Shown: in pieces, positions 1-8,152 of the stretch
Position numbering within the stretch: the first letter of the stretch is position 1
Layout of the letters: each line of letters opens with the position of its first letter
Assembly: GCA_030690895.1 (NCBI GenBank)
Contig: JAUYFQ010000012.1
Coordinates: forward strand, 1 to 64,000
Length of the DNA stretch: 64,000 bases
Origin: Sulfuricellaceae bacterium
Lineage (GTDB): Bacteria; Pseudomonadota; Gammaproteobacteria; Burkholderiales; Sulfuricellaceae
Direction of reading: 5' to 3'
Made by a program: the position numbers and the translations under genes
Notes under the pieces: generated by a model
The model's input: only the letters and a program-made list of their open reading frames with translations
Told to the model about the DNA's origin: nothing
The model's database searches: none

Positions 1-47
1 TAATTCGCACATAACCCGATGATTGTGCGAATGAATTCGCACCTACA
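1..47. repeat. Palindromic repeat, family GTAGGTGCGAATTC, cut by window edge
   Basis: The reverse strand starts GTAGGTGCGAATTCATTCGC and continues for about 45 bases. The same order of sequence recurs at 44616-44698, including the pieces ATTCGCAC and GGGTTAT. The copy lies directly downstream of flgC and probably continues to the left of the window. Confidence 0.7.
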
Positions 48-52
48 GTTTA

Positions 53-463
53 TTATTGCCCCATCGCCAATGTTTTCAGCAGCAGGGTTTTAGCCGTATT
101 CATCACGTCCGCGTTGCTCTGGTACGAGCGCGAGGCTGAAATCATGTTGACCATCTCTTCCACCGCATTGACATTCGGCATGGTGACGTAGCCCTTGGCA
201 TCGGCCAGTGGATTGGAGGGGTCGTATTTCATTTTCATGGGCGCGGGGTCTTCGATCACTTTGCTGACGCGCACCCCTGCTGCCAAGCCATTACTCCCGC
301 CCAATGGCGTGGCGCTGAACACCACCTGCTTGGCGCGATAGGGCTGACCGTTGGCGCTGGTCGCGCTGTCAGCATTGGCCAGATTGCTCGCCACCACGTT
401 CAGGCGCTGGGATTGCGCGGTCATGGCGGAACCGGAAATATCAAAGAGACTAAATAAAGACAT
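53..463 (-). CDS. flgC: Flagellar basal-body rod protein FlgC
   Basis: FlgC is one of the proximal rod proteins of the flagellar basal body, exported by the flagellar type III system. The 136-residue product has the usual family length. Its N-terminus begins [14 protein letters not shown] and carries the rod motif [11 protein letters not shown]; the C-terminus has [20 protein letters not shown], typical of rod and hook proteins, where both ends form the coiled coil. It follows flgB with a 5-base gap, so the two are co-transcribed. The rest of the flg operon should lie to the left of the window. The identification is firm. Confidence 0.96.
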   Translation of the reverse strand: MSLFSLFDISGSAMTAQSQRLNVVASNLANADSATSANGQPYRAKQVVFSATPLGGSNGLAAGVRVSKVIEDPAPMKMKYDPSNPLADAKGYVTMPNVNAVEEMVNMISASRSYQSNADVMNTAKTLLLKTLAMGQ

Positions 464-468
464 GATGA

Positions 469-870
469 TTATTGACCCCTGATCGCCATTTCAATGGTTT
501 TGAATTTGCTGCTGACACGATCCAGCGCGAACTGGTAGCGCACGGCGTTATCGATGAACTGCGAGCGCTCGACATCCATATCCACCGTGTTGTTATCCAC
601 GCTGGGCTGAAGTGCTGAACGGTATTGGGTGCGCGCACCGGTTGGGTCGATGCCCGCAGGCTGCATATGGCCAGATGCGGTCGTTGCCAGCCCGGTCACC
701 TGCCCCGCCCCTCCTGCCTCGCGCAAGGCTTTGACAAAATCAATATCGACGGCCTTGTAGTTCGGCGTATCGGCGTTGGCGATATTGCCTGCCAGCAGGT
801 TCTGCCGCTGCGCGTGTAAACCCAGCGCTTTTTGCATGAAACCTATTTCGTCGTCGATTCTGCTGAGCAT
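469..870 (-). CDS. flgB: Flagellar basal-body rod protein FlgB
   Basis: FlgB is the most proximal rod protein. The product begins [16 protein letters not shown] and carries [20 protein letters not shown], the conserved rod-protein N-terminal motif. The start at 870 is preferred over an in-frame codon at 912 because GGTGAG lies 5 bases before it and because FlgB proteins start here. That gives 133 residues, the normal size. It is the first gene of the leftward flg operon, and a sigma-54-like promoter sits just upstream at 908-923. Confidence 0.95.
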   Translation of the reverse strand: MLSRIDDEIGFMQKALGLHAQRQNLLAGNIANADTPNYKAVDIDFVKALREAGGAGQVTGLATTASGHMQPAGIDPTGARTQYRSALQPSVDNNTVDMDVERSQFIDNAVRYQFALDRVSSKFKTIEMAIRGQ

Positions 871-907
871 TTTTCTCACCGTTGCGTGTCGTGGTGAGGT
901 GAGGAGT

Positions 908-923
908 AGCACGGAGTGTGCCA
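908..923 (-). promoter_or_regulatory. Candidate sigma-54 promoter for flgBC
   Basis: On the reverse strand the sequence reads TGGCACACTCCGTGCT. It keeps the -24 GG and -12 GC dinucleotides at the correct spacing of the sigma-54 consensus TGGCACG-N4-TTGCA. The -12 element lies about 40 bases before the flgB start. Many polar flagellar rod operons use sigma-54, which supports the call, but no activator site was identified. Confidence 0.55.
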
Positions 924-929
924 GGAAGC

Positions 930-1053
930 TGCCAGCTATTAGCTGTCAGCCGTCAGTGGTTTTGTAGGCGCGCTTGTGCCCAGCATCATCGGGTATAGCG
1001 CCCTGCTTTTACTGATAGCTGATGGCTGATGGCTAATAGCTGACAGCTGATAG
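930..1053. repeat. Inverted repeat rich in CAGCTATCAG-type steps
   Basis: Left arm AGCTATTAGCTGTCAGC pairs with right arm GCTGATGGCTAATAGCT. The loop holds CTTGTGCCC (973-981), nine bases, then GGGTAT (991-996). A related hairpin lies at 35622-35711. It sits between flgB and the diguanylate cyclase gene. Confidence 0.7.
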
Positions 1054-1088
1054 ACCGGCAAAAATTGCCGCCACCCCGGCAATACAAA

Positions 1089-2867
1089 TCAGACGGCGGC
1101 AACCACCCGATTGCGACCGCTTTCCTTGGCCTGGTAGAGCGCCTTGTCGGCGCGGGCGATAATGAATTCCGGGGTTTCGCCTTCGGTCCGCAGCGCAACG
1201 CCCGCGCTGAAGGTAATCAGTAACTTCTGGTTGCCGTGCATGAAGAAGTTTTTGGTCAGGTTGCGCTGCACCCGCATCATTACTTTCGACGCCTCATCCA
1301 GGCTGGCTTCAGGCAAGATGATGACAAATTCCTCGCCACCAAAACGAGCAATCACATCGGAGGGCCGCAGCGCGTCTTTTACTACCTTGACCAGATGCAC
1401 CAGCGCTTCATCACCGATTTCATGGCCGTAGGTGTCGTTCAGGCGCTTGAAATGGTCAATATCCAGAATGGATACGCAGAGCGGCAGCTTGAGTCGATCC
1501 GCACGCGACAGCTCGCGCTCGAAGGCCTCATCCATGCCGCGCCGGTTGAGTACCCCGGTCAGGTGATCCTTGTGCACCAGCTCGCTGGCATGATCAAGCT
1601 CCGTTTCCAGTTGCTGGATCTTGCTTTCCGCTTCCTTGACCTGCTTCTGCGCCAGTTCCAGTTCGTCGCGCGAGCGCATCATGTCCAGTTGCATGCCGCG
1701 TGTATCTTTCATCAAGCCGCCCAAAATGGCGTTCAACTTGTCGATATCTTCAGTCTGGCTGATTTCCTCAGCATAACGCTCGATCTTGTTGTGGTATTCG
1801 CCGGTGCTGGCGGACATTTCCGACATGCGGCTAATGAAAGAGGAAACCATGCTCTTGATGGTCAGCTTGGCTTCGTTCAGGCTCTGCTTGAGGTTGCCCT
1901 GCTTGAAAATCACTTCCTTGAAGCTGCGCTCAGCGTCATACAGCACGCGGCTGTCCAGCGGTTTTGCAATGATGTCCTGCACCACCGCGATCTGCCCGTG
2001 CAGCCATTTATCATCCAGCAGCAGCTCGCTGATATTGTCCGTCAGCATTTTGAGCAGCCGGGTCAGGCCATCGAGCACCTGGGCATCGGAATCATTGCGC
2101 AATTCAAGCTTCAACCAGAATTGCCTGATATTTTTGGCAACCGCCTGTATCCCCACCTGACTGTTTGCCTGCATGGCCTGATCCGCCAACATCAGCGCTT
2201 CATCGTGCAAATCGGGGAAATTGAGCAACCGGGGAGCGACGCCGGTCTTGATGGCTTGCACCAGCATCTCGCGCAGGGCGTCGGCAATATCAGCCGATCC
2301 GGCGACATCAATCGGTCCGCCACTGGTTGGCGTGGCCGCCCCGACCGGCGCGACATCCTCGTCCACCGGCACGCCCGCCTGTGCTGCCGGATTTTCCGCC
2401 CATAAACTCACCAGCGCCTGCAACTTGAGCAACAACTGGGATGGGTCGCGGGAAAAATTGCTCAATACCCGCTCCAGCCCTTCACGCTTACGGGACACCG
2501 TCATTCCGCTCTGCTTGAGATCCCACTGGCGTATCAGGTCGCGAATCAGCCCGCCCCATGACACATCGTCCTCGCCACAGGCTTTGGGCAACAAGGCAAG
2601 CAGCGCCGCCCCGATTTTTACCGGATCACCCTCGTTCAGAGCCGAATTCAACGCTTTCAGGGGCTGCGCCATGGCCGGCGTCTTGCGAGACAAGGTTTCC
2701 GTTACCTTGAGAATGTCTGCCACAGAGCAAGCTTCGGGCTGGGTTCCAGCAATCTCGCAATAAATGGCTTGATAATTTTCCGGTGTCGGCGCGACCCGGC
2801 GGGATGCCAGCAACTTGAAAGTCTCGCGTGCGATATCAGTCGGATTGGTAGGAGTAGCCATGGTCAT
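1089..2867 (-). CDS. Diguanylate cyclase (GGDEF) with long N-terminal domain
   Basis: The C-terminal part, about residues 425-590, is a GGDEF domain that makes cyclic di-GMP from two GTP. The active site reads RFGGEEF, and the metal/substrate segment is LDIDHFKRLNDTYGHEIGDE. An inhibitory site RPSD lies five residues before the active site, so product feedback is expected. A coiled-coil segment (LAQKQVKEAESKIQQLETEL) precedes the catalytic domain. The first 400 residues have no domain I can name; they are helical and lack membrane segments, so the protein is probably cytoplasmic. It lies between two flagellar transcription units, so a role in motility control is likely but inferred. Start codons at residues 1 and 3 are both possible. 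Confidence 0.9.
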   Translation of the reverse strand: MTMATPTNPTDIARETFKLLASRRVAPTPENYQAIYCEIAGTQPEACSVADILKVTETLSRKTPAMAQPLKALNSALNEGDPVKIGAALLALLPKACGEDDVSWGGLIRDLIRQWDLKQSGMTVSRKREGLERVLSNFSRDPSQLLLKLQALVSLWAENPAAQAGVPVDEDVAPVGAATPTSGGPIDVAGSADIADALREMLVQAIKTGVAPRLLNFPDLHDEALMLADQAMQANSQVGIQAVAKNIRQFWLKLELRNDSDAQVLDGLTRLLKMLTDNISELLLDDKWLHGQIAVVQDIIAKPLDSRVLYDAERSFKEVIFKQGNLKQSLNEAKLTIKSMVSSFISRMSEMSASTGEYHNKIERYAEEISQTEDIDKLNAILGGLMKDTRGMQLDMMRSRDELELAQKQVKEAESKIQQLETELDHASELVHKDHLTGVLNRRGMDEAFERELSRADRLKLPLCVSILDIDHFKRLNDTYGHEIGDEALVHLVKVVKDALRPSDVIARFGGEEFVIILPEASLDEASKVMMRVQRNLTKNFFMHGNQKLLITFSAGVALRTEGETPEFIIARADKALYQAKESGRNRVVAAV

Positions 2868-2913
2868 TCCGTTATTTGGGGAGCGCGGATGAAGTATAGC
2901 ACCCCGTCTTTTT

Positions 2914-2998
2914 GTGAGCTTTCGCCTTGAGGCGAAATGCCTGCTTACCCCATTTGCGAGCTTTCGCCTGGCGGCAAAATGCCTGCTTGCCCCGTTTC
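2914..2998. repeat. Two tandem copies of a 42-bp hairpin repeat before flgA
   Basis: Units begin at 2914 (GTGAGCTTTCGCCTTGAGGC) and 2956 (GCGAGCTTTCGCCTGGCGGC), a period of 42 bases. Each has a small TTTCGCC/GGCGAAA-type hairpin followed by ATGCCTGCTT. A third copy lies reversed at about 54253-54297, after mutS. The second unit ends about 15 bases before the flgA start. Confidence 0.8.
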
Positions 2999-3013
2999 AG
3001 TTACAATCCGGGC

Positions 3014-3706
3014 ATGAAACGGTTAATCGCCCTGCTTTTCCTGCTATTGGTAGCGCCACAGATCGGCATGGCCGCCACCCAGTTACAGGATCTCGACACC
3101 ATTCGCCTGGGTGCACACCAGTTCGTCAAACAGCAAATGGCAGGGCAGACAGGACAAGTATCCATCGTGACCAGCCCCCTTGATCCGCGTCTTAACCTGG
3201 CTGCCTGTTTCGAAATAGACTATTTCGTCCCGGCTGGCAGCCGACTGTGGGGCAACACGAACATTGGCGCCCGCTGCTCTGCGCCGACTTTATGGACCAT
3301 CTATATCCCGGCCACAGTCAGTATCGTGGCCGATATTGTTTTTTCCGCACGCCCCCTGAGCCCTGGCCAGACACTGACGGCGGCTGACATCCAGATCAAA
3401 AGCGACGATATTACCCAGTATGCTGCGGGCGTAATCAGTGCCCCCGCACAAGCGATTGGAAAAACCCCCGCCCTCGGCATCGCCGCAGGCTATCCATTAA
3501 GGTTGGATATGCTGCGCGCGCCCTACGTCATTCTGCAAGGGCAGAGTGTCAGAATCGTCGCTGGCGGCCGGGGCTTTCAGGTCAATTCGGAAGGGAAAGC
3601 GCTCAATAATGCGACCGTCGGCAGCCTGGTTTCCGTGCGAACCCAGTCCGGGCGTGTGATCAAGGCCATCGCAAAGGAATCCGGGGTAGCAGAGGTGCAG
3701 TTTTAA
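3014..3706 (+). CDS. flgA: Flagellar P-ring assembly chaperone FlgA
   Basis: FlgA is a periplasmic chaperone for P-ring assembly around the flagellar rod. The start at 3014 gives a clear signal peptide (MKRLIALLFLLLVAPQIGMA), whereas an upstream in-frame start would read through the repeat DNA. The mature part contains SAF-domain features (PLSPGQTLTAADIQ; KTPALGIAAGYPLRLDMLR) and the C-terminal pattern LVSVRTQSGRVIKAIA. The length of 230 residues is normal. It is followed by flgM and flgN on the same strand, but these have their own sigma-28-like promoter. No strong ribosome binding site is seen. Confidence 0.95.
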   Translation: MKRLIALLFLLLVAPQIGMAATQLQDLDTIRLGAHQFVKQQMAGQTGQVSIVTSPLDPRLNLAACFEIDYFVPAGSRLWGNTNIGARCSAPTLWTIYIPATVSIVADIVFSARPLSPGQTLTAADIQIKSDDITQYAAGVISAPAQAIGKTPALGIAAGYPLRLDMLRAPYVILQGQSVRIVAGGRGFQVNSEGKALNNATVGSLVSVRTQSGRVIKAIAKESGVAEVQF

Positions 3707-3718
3707 CCAAAATTTTCC

Positions 3719-3745
3719 TAAAGTTTACCTGTCAACTGCCGCTAC
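3719..3745 (+). promoter_or_regulatory. Sigma-28 (FliA) promoter for flgMN
   Basis: TAAAGTTT (3719-3726) is followed by an 11-base spacer and GCCGCTAC (3738-3745). The FliA consensus is TAAAGTTT-N11-GCCGATAA. The match and spacing are excellent, and the site lies 58 bases before flgM, a classic class III flagellar gene. Confidence 0.85.
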
Positions 3746-3802
3746 CAAGCTTAATCTTAAAGTATCCCGAACCAGACAGTGCGATTGCACAAGGGAATCA
3801 TC

Positions 3803-4105
3803 ATGAAAATTGACGGCAACATCACCAAGCCCCTCGCCACGCCCGCAGGCGAAAAAACCGTGCGCAGCCAGACTCCGGCTACAAGCAGCGGGAAGGAAAG
3901 CGCCAGCGCGGATGAGGTCAATCTCAGCTCGACAGGCCAACTACAGGCAATGCGCAGCAGCATGAGCGAATCGCCAGTTGATACCGCCAAGGTTGAAGCC
4001 ATCAAGCAAGCCATTGCCGAAGGACGGTTCAAGGTCAATCCCGAAGCCATCGCGGAAGGACTGCTGAATGACGTCAGGGACTTGCTCAAAAATCAAAAGA
4101 ACTGA
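3803..4105 (+). CDS. flgM: Anti-sigma-28 factor FlgM
   Basis: FlgM binds FliA (sigma-28) until the hook is finished and is then exported, freeing the sigma factor. The product has 100 residues and starts MKIDGNITKPLATPAG after the ribosome binding site AAGGGA. The N-terminal half is disordered. The C-terminal half holds the FliA-binding helices: VDTAKVEAIKQAIAEGRFKV then NPEAIAEGLLNDVRDLL. A FliA-type promoter lies upstream, so FlgM is made under the control of its own target. Its partner gene fliA is at 18843-19565. Confidence 0.95.
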   Translation: MKIDGNITKPLATPAGEKTVRSQTPATSSGKESASADEVNLSSTGQLQAMRSSMSESPVDTAKVEAIKQAIAEGRFKVNPEAIAEGLLNDVRDLLKNQKN

Positions 4106-4580
4106 AGTGTTGCTTTCCCGCTTTACAGACAGACTGAACGCCGAACTTAAGACGTTCAAGGAATTCGAACTTCTACTTCAGGAAGAGCAGCAAACACTGA
4201 TCGATGGTCAGATCGACCTGCTGATTGCACTTGCTCCCCGAAAATCCATGCTGATCAAGCACCTTTCCGATTTTTCCGATGAGCGCACCCAGGTGTTATC
4301 CGATGCGGGGCATGAAAGCAGTCCAGCCGGAATGCTGGCACTGCTCGACGAAACAGGGGCGAACGCAGGTACCCGCCAAATATGGGCGGCATTGCTGACC
4401 CTGGCGCGCGAAGCAGACCACACCAACCGTCGCAATGGCGCCCTCATTGAAACGCATCTAAGCCACAACCAGCAGGCACTATCCGTTCTACGTGCCGCAG
4501 CCAACCCAGTCAATAATCTCTACAGCGCGAGCGGTCAACTCAGCCACATGCCTGGCAGCAAACCCATCGATAAAGCCTGA
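4068..4580 (+). CDS. flgN: Flagellar export chaperone FlgN
   Basis: FlgN is the cytoplasmic export chaperone for the hook-filament junction proteins FlgK and FlgL. The 170-residue helical product has the family pattern FTDRLNAELKTFKEFELLLQ and a following LIDGQIDLLIALAPRKSMLI. The ATG at 4068 overlaps flgM by 38 bases. A GTG at 4107, just after the flgM stop, would give 157 residues beginning near LLSRFTDRL and is an equally good start. Its place after flgM is the standard order. A disordered Ser/Pro tail ends the protein. Confidence 0.9.
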   Translation: MTSGTCSKIKRTEVLLSRFTDRLNAELKTFKEFELLLQEEQQTLIDGQIDLLIALAPRKSMLIKHLSDFSDERTQVLSDAGHESSPAGMLALLDETGANAGTRQIWAALLTLAREADHTNRRNGALIETHLSHNQQALSVLRAAANPVNNLYSASGQLSHMPGSKPIDKA

Positions 4581-4622
4581 AGAGGCGCCCAAAAACAGGA
4601 TGAAGCTGGCTGGGCCGCCGGA

Positions 4623-5045
4623 TTACGCGTTAACCCTCTTGGCGCCAAGCTTGGCATCGAATTTTTCCTTGTTGATCACAAACCGCTCATGTCGCCCCCT
4701 GGAGATCAGGTCTATACCATCGTGGGCCTCCACCGCAAAGACGAGCTTTTTTCCTTCGACAGCGATCAACTCCACAGTAGCCGTCACTTCAAGACCGGGT
4801 GGGGTTGCCGCTTCGTGGCTGACATCGATGTGGATTCCCACTGTTTGTTCCTGTGGCCAATCGAGATGAGGATTGATCGCCTTGATACAGGCCCATTCGA
4901 GAAAACCAACCAGGAAGCCCGTAGCAAAGACTTCCGGCATTGCCACGAACTCATCCGACTCCGGATAAAGCGCCGGGACGGTTTTCGATTGCGGAACCAC
5001 GAACTTGTGCTCGTATCTGATACCGGGCTTCAAAGTTTCCTTCAT
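4623..5045 (-). CDS. Hotdog-fold thioesterase, fluoroacetyl-CoA thioesterase-like
   Basis: This 140-residue protein resembles the FlK-type single hotdog thioesterases, which hydrolyse short acyl-CoA esters. Recognisable parts are MPEVFATGFLVGFLEWACIK, which aligns to the hotdog helix with a Glu, and GIHIDVSHEAATPPGLEV with a candidate catalytic His. The start at 5045 is chosen because GGAGAAG lies just before it. It stands alone and converges on flgN. The natural substrate cannot be told from sequence; this family is often annotated simply as thioesterase. Confidence 0.75.
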   Translation of the reverse strand: MKETLKPGIRYEHKFVVPQSKTVPALYPESDEFVAMPEVFATGFLVGFLEWACIKAINPHLDWPQEQTVGIHIDVSHEAATPPGLEVTATVELIAVEGKKLVFAVEAHDGIDLISRGRHERFVINKEKFDAKLGAKRVNA

Positions 5046-5187
5046 TTGCTTCTCCTGCAACGCTTAACGACCTTAAAACCTCAGTTAGCCACAGAGAGCA
5101 CAGAGGAAAAGATGGGGTTGAAGCCAAAGGCGCACCGCTTTCATGGCGTCCCTCCCGAACGGTAAGTAGGGTAGCCATCTTTGTCGG

Positions 5188-6384
5188 TTACAAAATCTTG
5201 CCGACGATCCATTGGAGCATGGCCAGGAGCGACACCTGCTTCGCGACAACCGCCAGCAAGGGAAGACCCGCCGCAATGACGAGCTGCGCGACAGCGGTTT
5301 TATCGACAGGGATCACCTGTAGTCCCCGCACGGTTTGCAGGATGGCATACAGGCTCGATAGCGGAGCGAGATCGGTCGCACCCATCAGATCCTTGCCGTT
5401 TCTTGCCTCGTCGATCCACTTGTGATGGAAAGCGCGCTGAAACTGGTTGACCAGGCGGCCATATTCGAGCAACGCCTTTTCGCGTGCAGCCAGAATGTGG
5501 GGCGTGAACACCAGCAGCGGGCCAATGAACACGAGCAGGACAACCGCAACCCACAGCGCCAGAGCGAGCCAGACAGCCTGGGGATCATGTTGCACAAAGC
5601 TGAGCTCCTTCAGCATGGCCGATGCGACCACGCAACTCAGCGCGAAGGCGAGGCCGCTGAAGATGCCGGGATAGATCGCGAGAAAGCCAAGCCCTGCCGA
5701 ACGATCCGGATGCATGGGCGAAAGCTGGAGCCGCAGCCGCGAGAGACGGTAAAGCAGTACAGTCCAGACGAGGAAGCGCCAAAACCAGCGCAGAACCAGA
5801 AAGAGGAACAGGGGGTTGCTCAGGAAACGTCCGGCTTCCCCGGCCCAGGACAGGGAGACCCCACCAGCGATGACTGCCCCCTCCCAGCTTGACCTGGCAA
5901 TCTCGACGGCATATTGCGTGGAGAGGGCAGACCAGACCACGGCGACAAGCAGAATGAGCAGTTCCGCGAGTCTGGAACTGGAACGGCGGTCGGCGATATC
6001 GAGCGCGGCTGCGAACGCGGGGTGGCTGTCATCGGGAATAAGCCGCGCGTCGCGGAACTCATGCACCAGCATGATGGTACGGCTATCCGCATAGCGTTCG
6101 GTCGCGACCAACACCCAAACCGCAATCAGATAGCGCGTATAAACCGTCAAGTCCGTGAAGAATCCCCAGCCAGAATAGCTGTTATCGATAACCGACTGTG
6201 CAACCACGAGCAAGGCGGGCGGCAACCACGCAAGCAAGGCCAGGGCGAAAGCGGCGCGCAGCGTTGGAAGCTGATCCGCCCCTGTCAGCCCGAGGCGGGA
6301 CAGAAGCGCATGGAAAGGGCCGCCCACCACCAGCGAGAACCGGGGCGCATGATCTGCGGATTTAGCTTCCATCAACTTGCTCAT
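5188..6384 (-). CDS. Unknown multi-pass membrane protein
   Basis: I do not recognise a named family. The 398-residue product has about six or seven hydrophobic segments, for example FALALLAWLPPALLVVAQSV, RLAELLILLVAVVWSAL and ALWVAVVLLVFIGPLLVF. A charged loop between two of them reads LQLSPMHPDRSAGLGFLAIY and may be a functional site. A long soluble loop near the C-terminus (EYGRLVNQFQRAFHHKWIDE) precedes the last hydrophobic segment. The start at 6384 has GAAGGGAACAGG before it. It is a single gene; the neighbouring thioesterase is on the same strand 142 bases downstream and may be co-transcribed. Confidence 0.75.
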   Translation of the reverse strand: MSKLMEAKSADHAPRFSLVVGGPFHALLSRLGLTGADQLPTLRAAFALALLAWLPPALLVVAQSVIDNSYSGWGFFTDLTVYTRYLIAVWVLVATERYADSRTIMLVHEFRDARLIPDDSHPAFAAALDIADRRSSSRLAELLILLVAVVWSALSTQYAVEIARSSWEGAVIAGGVSLSWAGEAGRFLSNPLFLFLVLRWFWRFLVWTVLLYRLSRLRLQLSPMHPDRSAGLGFLAIYPGIFSGLAFALSCVVASAMLKELSFVQHDPQAVWLALALWVAVVLLVFIGPLLVFTPHILAAREKALLEYGRLVNQFQRAFHHKWIDEARNGKDLMGATDLAPLSSLYAILQTVRGLQVIPVDKTAVAQLVIAAGLPLLAVVAKQVSLLAMLQWIVGKIL

Positions 6385-6437
6385 CCTGTTCCCTTCTGTT
6401 TCCTTATAGATACGGCCATTCAATACCTGCGTTTGGC

Positions 6438-6513
6438 GTAGGTCGGGTTAGCGCAGCGTAACCCGACAATTCATCGGCAATCTGTCGGGTTACGCTGCGC
6501 TAACCCGACCTAC
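6438..6513. repeat. Palindromic repeat, family GTAGGTCGGGTTAGCG
   Basis: Left arm GTAGGTCGGGTTAGCGCAGC is matched by the exact reverse complement at 6494-6513, giving a hairpin of about 30 bp per arm with a short loop. It lies upstream of the membrane protein gene. Its ends begin GTAGGTCGG, like the repeats at 11854 and 24121. Confidence 0.85.
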
Positions 6514-6619
6514 GGGGTTGTGCGGGCAACCCGGCTCTGCGACTCAGAGAGGAATGTCGCGCTGGGGGTGCTGCTGTCGAGGATCGTTCATCGGTCTATT
6601 TTGCTTGCCGTTAGCTATT

Positions 6620-6631
6620 AGACTTTGGTCT
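6620..6631 (+). promoter_or_regulatory. Candidate regulator site AGACTTTGGTCT (copy A)
   Basis: The 12 bases AGACTTTGGTCT have half-sites AGAC and GTCT. The identical 12-mer occurs reversed at 8151-8162. The two copies bracket the toxin-antitoxin pair and the FixJ-like regulator. A role as its binding site is inference only. Confidence 0.3.
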
Positions 6632-6720
6632 TATTGGGGGGCTAAATCATCGCGCTCAGCGCCGAGAATGTGAAGAATCTGGGTGGGCGGGTTACAGGTA
6701 ACGATGCTGGCTTCACCGAA

Positions 6721-6748
6721 CTACTTGCCATACGCCAACGGCAAGTAG
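6721..6748. promoter_or_regulatory. Inverted repeat, possible autoregulatory operator
   Basis: CTACTTGCC (6721-6729) and GGCAAGTAG (6740-6748) form a perfect 9-bp dyad with a 10-base spacer, 40 bases before the antitoxin start. Antitoxins of the AbrB fold usually repress their own operon through such dyads. It has no T-run, so a terminator is unlikely. Confidence 0.5.
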
Positions 6749-6788
6749 ATAATTTGGCTTACTTTTCGCCTTACCATTGGAAATCGCC

Positions 6789-7064
6789 ATGTCTATCGCC
6801 ACCATCATGCTGTCCAGCAAAGGTCAGGTCGTGATCCCGAAGGAAATTCGGGACGAGTTGCATTGGGATGCTGGAACCCAGATCACTCTGGTTTCCAGTG
6901 CTTCTGGCGTCATGCTCAAAGCAGTTTCGAAGAAAACCGGCCGCAAATTTGAGGATCTGATTGGTATGCTCAAACATGATGGGCAGCCCCTATCTACTGA
7001 AGAACTCTGCAAGCCTGTCGACTACAGCGCGGACTGGGAAGCCTCAGAGAAGCGTAGCCGATGA
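6789..7064 (+). CDS. AbrB/SpoVT-fold antitoxin (VapB-like)
   Basis: The product has 91 residues. It begins MSIATIMLSSKGQVVIPKEI, the swapped-hairpin AbrB DNA-binding motif (SKGQVVIPKEIRDEL). The C-terminal tail (FEDLIGMLKHDGQPLSTEEL) should bind the toxin. The ATG at 6789 is preferred over an in-frame TTG at 6777. It overlaps the PIN-domain toxin gene by four bases (ATGA), the standard arrangement of a type II toxin-antitoxin operon. The dyad at 6721-6748 may be its operator. This pair looks intact. Confidence 0.9.
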   Translation: MSIATIMLSSKGQVVIPKEIRDELHWDAGTQITLVSSASGVMLKAVSKKTGRKFEDLIGMLKHDGQPLSTEELCKPVDYSADWEASEKRSR

Positions 7065-7456
7065 TCGCGCTCGACACCAATATGCTGGTGCGCGCCCTGG
7101 TCGCGGACCACCCCGAGCAGGTTGCCGTTGTCCGGCAACTTATTGCCGGGGATTCGGTATTTGTTTCACGTACTGTGCTCCTGGAAACCGAATGGGTACT
7201 GCGTGCTCGCTACAAAAAAACGCCGATCGAATTGTTGGAATTTTTCAGGGCACTGCTGGAAACAGACAATACCGTGATCGAGACTGCTGAAATCGTCGGC
7301 AACGCGCTCGAATGGTACGAGCAAGGTGCCGATTTTGCTGACGCGCTGCATCTGGCCGCCTGTGGTACCGCCGTCATGCACACCTTCGACCGTGAATTCT
7401 GCAAGGCGGCGCGGGCGGCGGGCATCGCGCCGGAGGTGAGAGTGTGGGAGGTTTGA
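7061..7456 (+). CDS. PIN-domain RNase toxin (VapC-like)
   Basis: The 131-residue product is a PIN domain, an Mg-dependent RNase that in VapC toxins cuts tRNA or rRNA. Acidic residues expected in the active site are visible: Asp4 in MIALDTNMLVRAL, Glu in LLETEWVL, Asp in ADFADALHLA and Asp in TFDREFCK. It is the second gene of the pair and its reading frame is complete. VapC of this group with an AbrB-type antitoxin is common. The target RNA cannot be told from sequence. Confidence 0.9.
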   Translation: MIALDTNMLVRALVADHPEQVAVVRQLIAGDSVFVSRTVLLETEWVLRARYKKTPIELLEFFRALLETDNTVIETAEIVGNALEWYEQGADFADALHLAACGTAVMHTFDREFCKAARAAGIAPEVRVWEV

Positions 7457-7477
7457 GCCCCCGCGTTTGGTGGATCC

Positions 7478-8152
7478 ATGCAAACACAGCTAACCAGGAA
7501 CACCCAGTCAATGCCCGAGACGGATCCGACCATTTTCGTAGTGGATGACGATGCCGCAGTGCGGCTTAGTCTGATGCGCCTGCTCCGTTCTACAGGCTGG
7601 AACGCCGAAGCATTTGCCTCTGGGGTTGAGTTTCTGGAGCGTGCGCCCTTGAGCGAATCGGGCTGTGTCTTGCTCGATGTCCAAATGCCGGGCATGAATG
7701 GTCTTGAGTTGCATGAGCGCATGGCTGAGGCGGGCATCTGCCTGCCGGTGGTTTTTCTGACCGGAAAAGGCGACATTCCCATGAGTGTGCATGCCATGAA
7801 GCAGGGCGCTGTCGACTTCCTGGTCAAACCCGTGGAAGAAGATGTTCTGTTTCAGGCATTGGATCAAGCGATCAAGCGCCAACTTGTCGAGGCGGTCTCC
7901 CGCCATCATCACGACAGCATCATGGCGAGACTGATCCGGCTTTCGGTGCGCGAGCGCGAGGTGCTGGAACAGGTTCTGCACGGGCGCCTCAACAAGCAGA
8001 TCGCCTACGATCTGGGCATCGCGGAAATAACCGTGAAAACGCATCGTGGCCGGGTCATGGAAAAGATGGAGGCCGCTACCATCGCGGAACTTGTCCACCT
8101 GTGCGATGCCGTCGGATTCGAGATCCCCCAGCCCGGTGCAGAGGCCGGTTAG
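7478..8152 (+). CDS. FixJ/NarL-type response regulator with LuxR HTH
   Basis: A receiver domain (about residues 15-130) carries the acidic pocket VVDDD, the phosphoacceptor in LLDVQMPGMNG, the Thr in FLTGKGDIPMSV and the Lys in LVKPVEED. A LuxR-type helix-turn-helix follows, with REREVLEQVLHGRLNKQIAY and IAEITVKTHRGRVMEKM, the FixJ/TodT pattern. The protein should be a phosphorylation-dependent transcription factor. A second ATG at 7511 is a possible start. The gene is followed by a stand-alone receiver gene and faces a histidine kinase at 8649-10457, which is the likely partner. Its stop codon overlaps the site AGACCAAAGTCT at 8151. Confidence 0.92.
   Translation: MQTQLTRNTQSMPETDPTIFVVDDDAAVRLSLMRLLRSTGWNAEAFASGVEFLERAPLSESGCVLLDVQMPGMNGLELHERMAEAGICLPVVFLTGKGDIPMSVHAMKQGAVDFLVKPVEEDVLFQALDQAIKRQLVEAVSRHHHDSIMARLIRLSVREREVLEQVLHGRLNKQIAYDLGIAEITVKTHRGRVMEKMEAATIAELVHLCDAVGFEIPQPGAEAG

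Larger units (their letters stand above)
6424..6788. other. Intergenic region before the AbrB/VapC pair
   Basis: No gene is seen in these 365 bases. They hold the palindrome at 6438-6513, the 12-base site AGACTTTGGTCT at 6620-6631 and a 9-bp perfect inverted repeat at 6721-6748. Confidence 0.7.

Noticed and set aside
6721-6748. The 9-bp dyad as a terminator
   Set aside because: It has no following T-run and lies just before an antitoxin start, so an operator is more likely.
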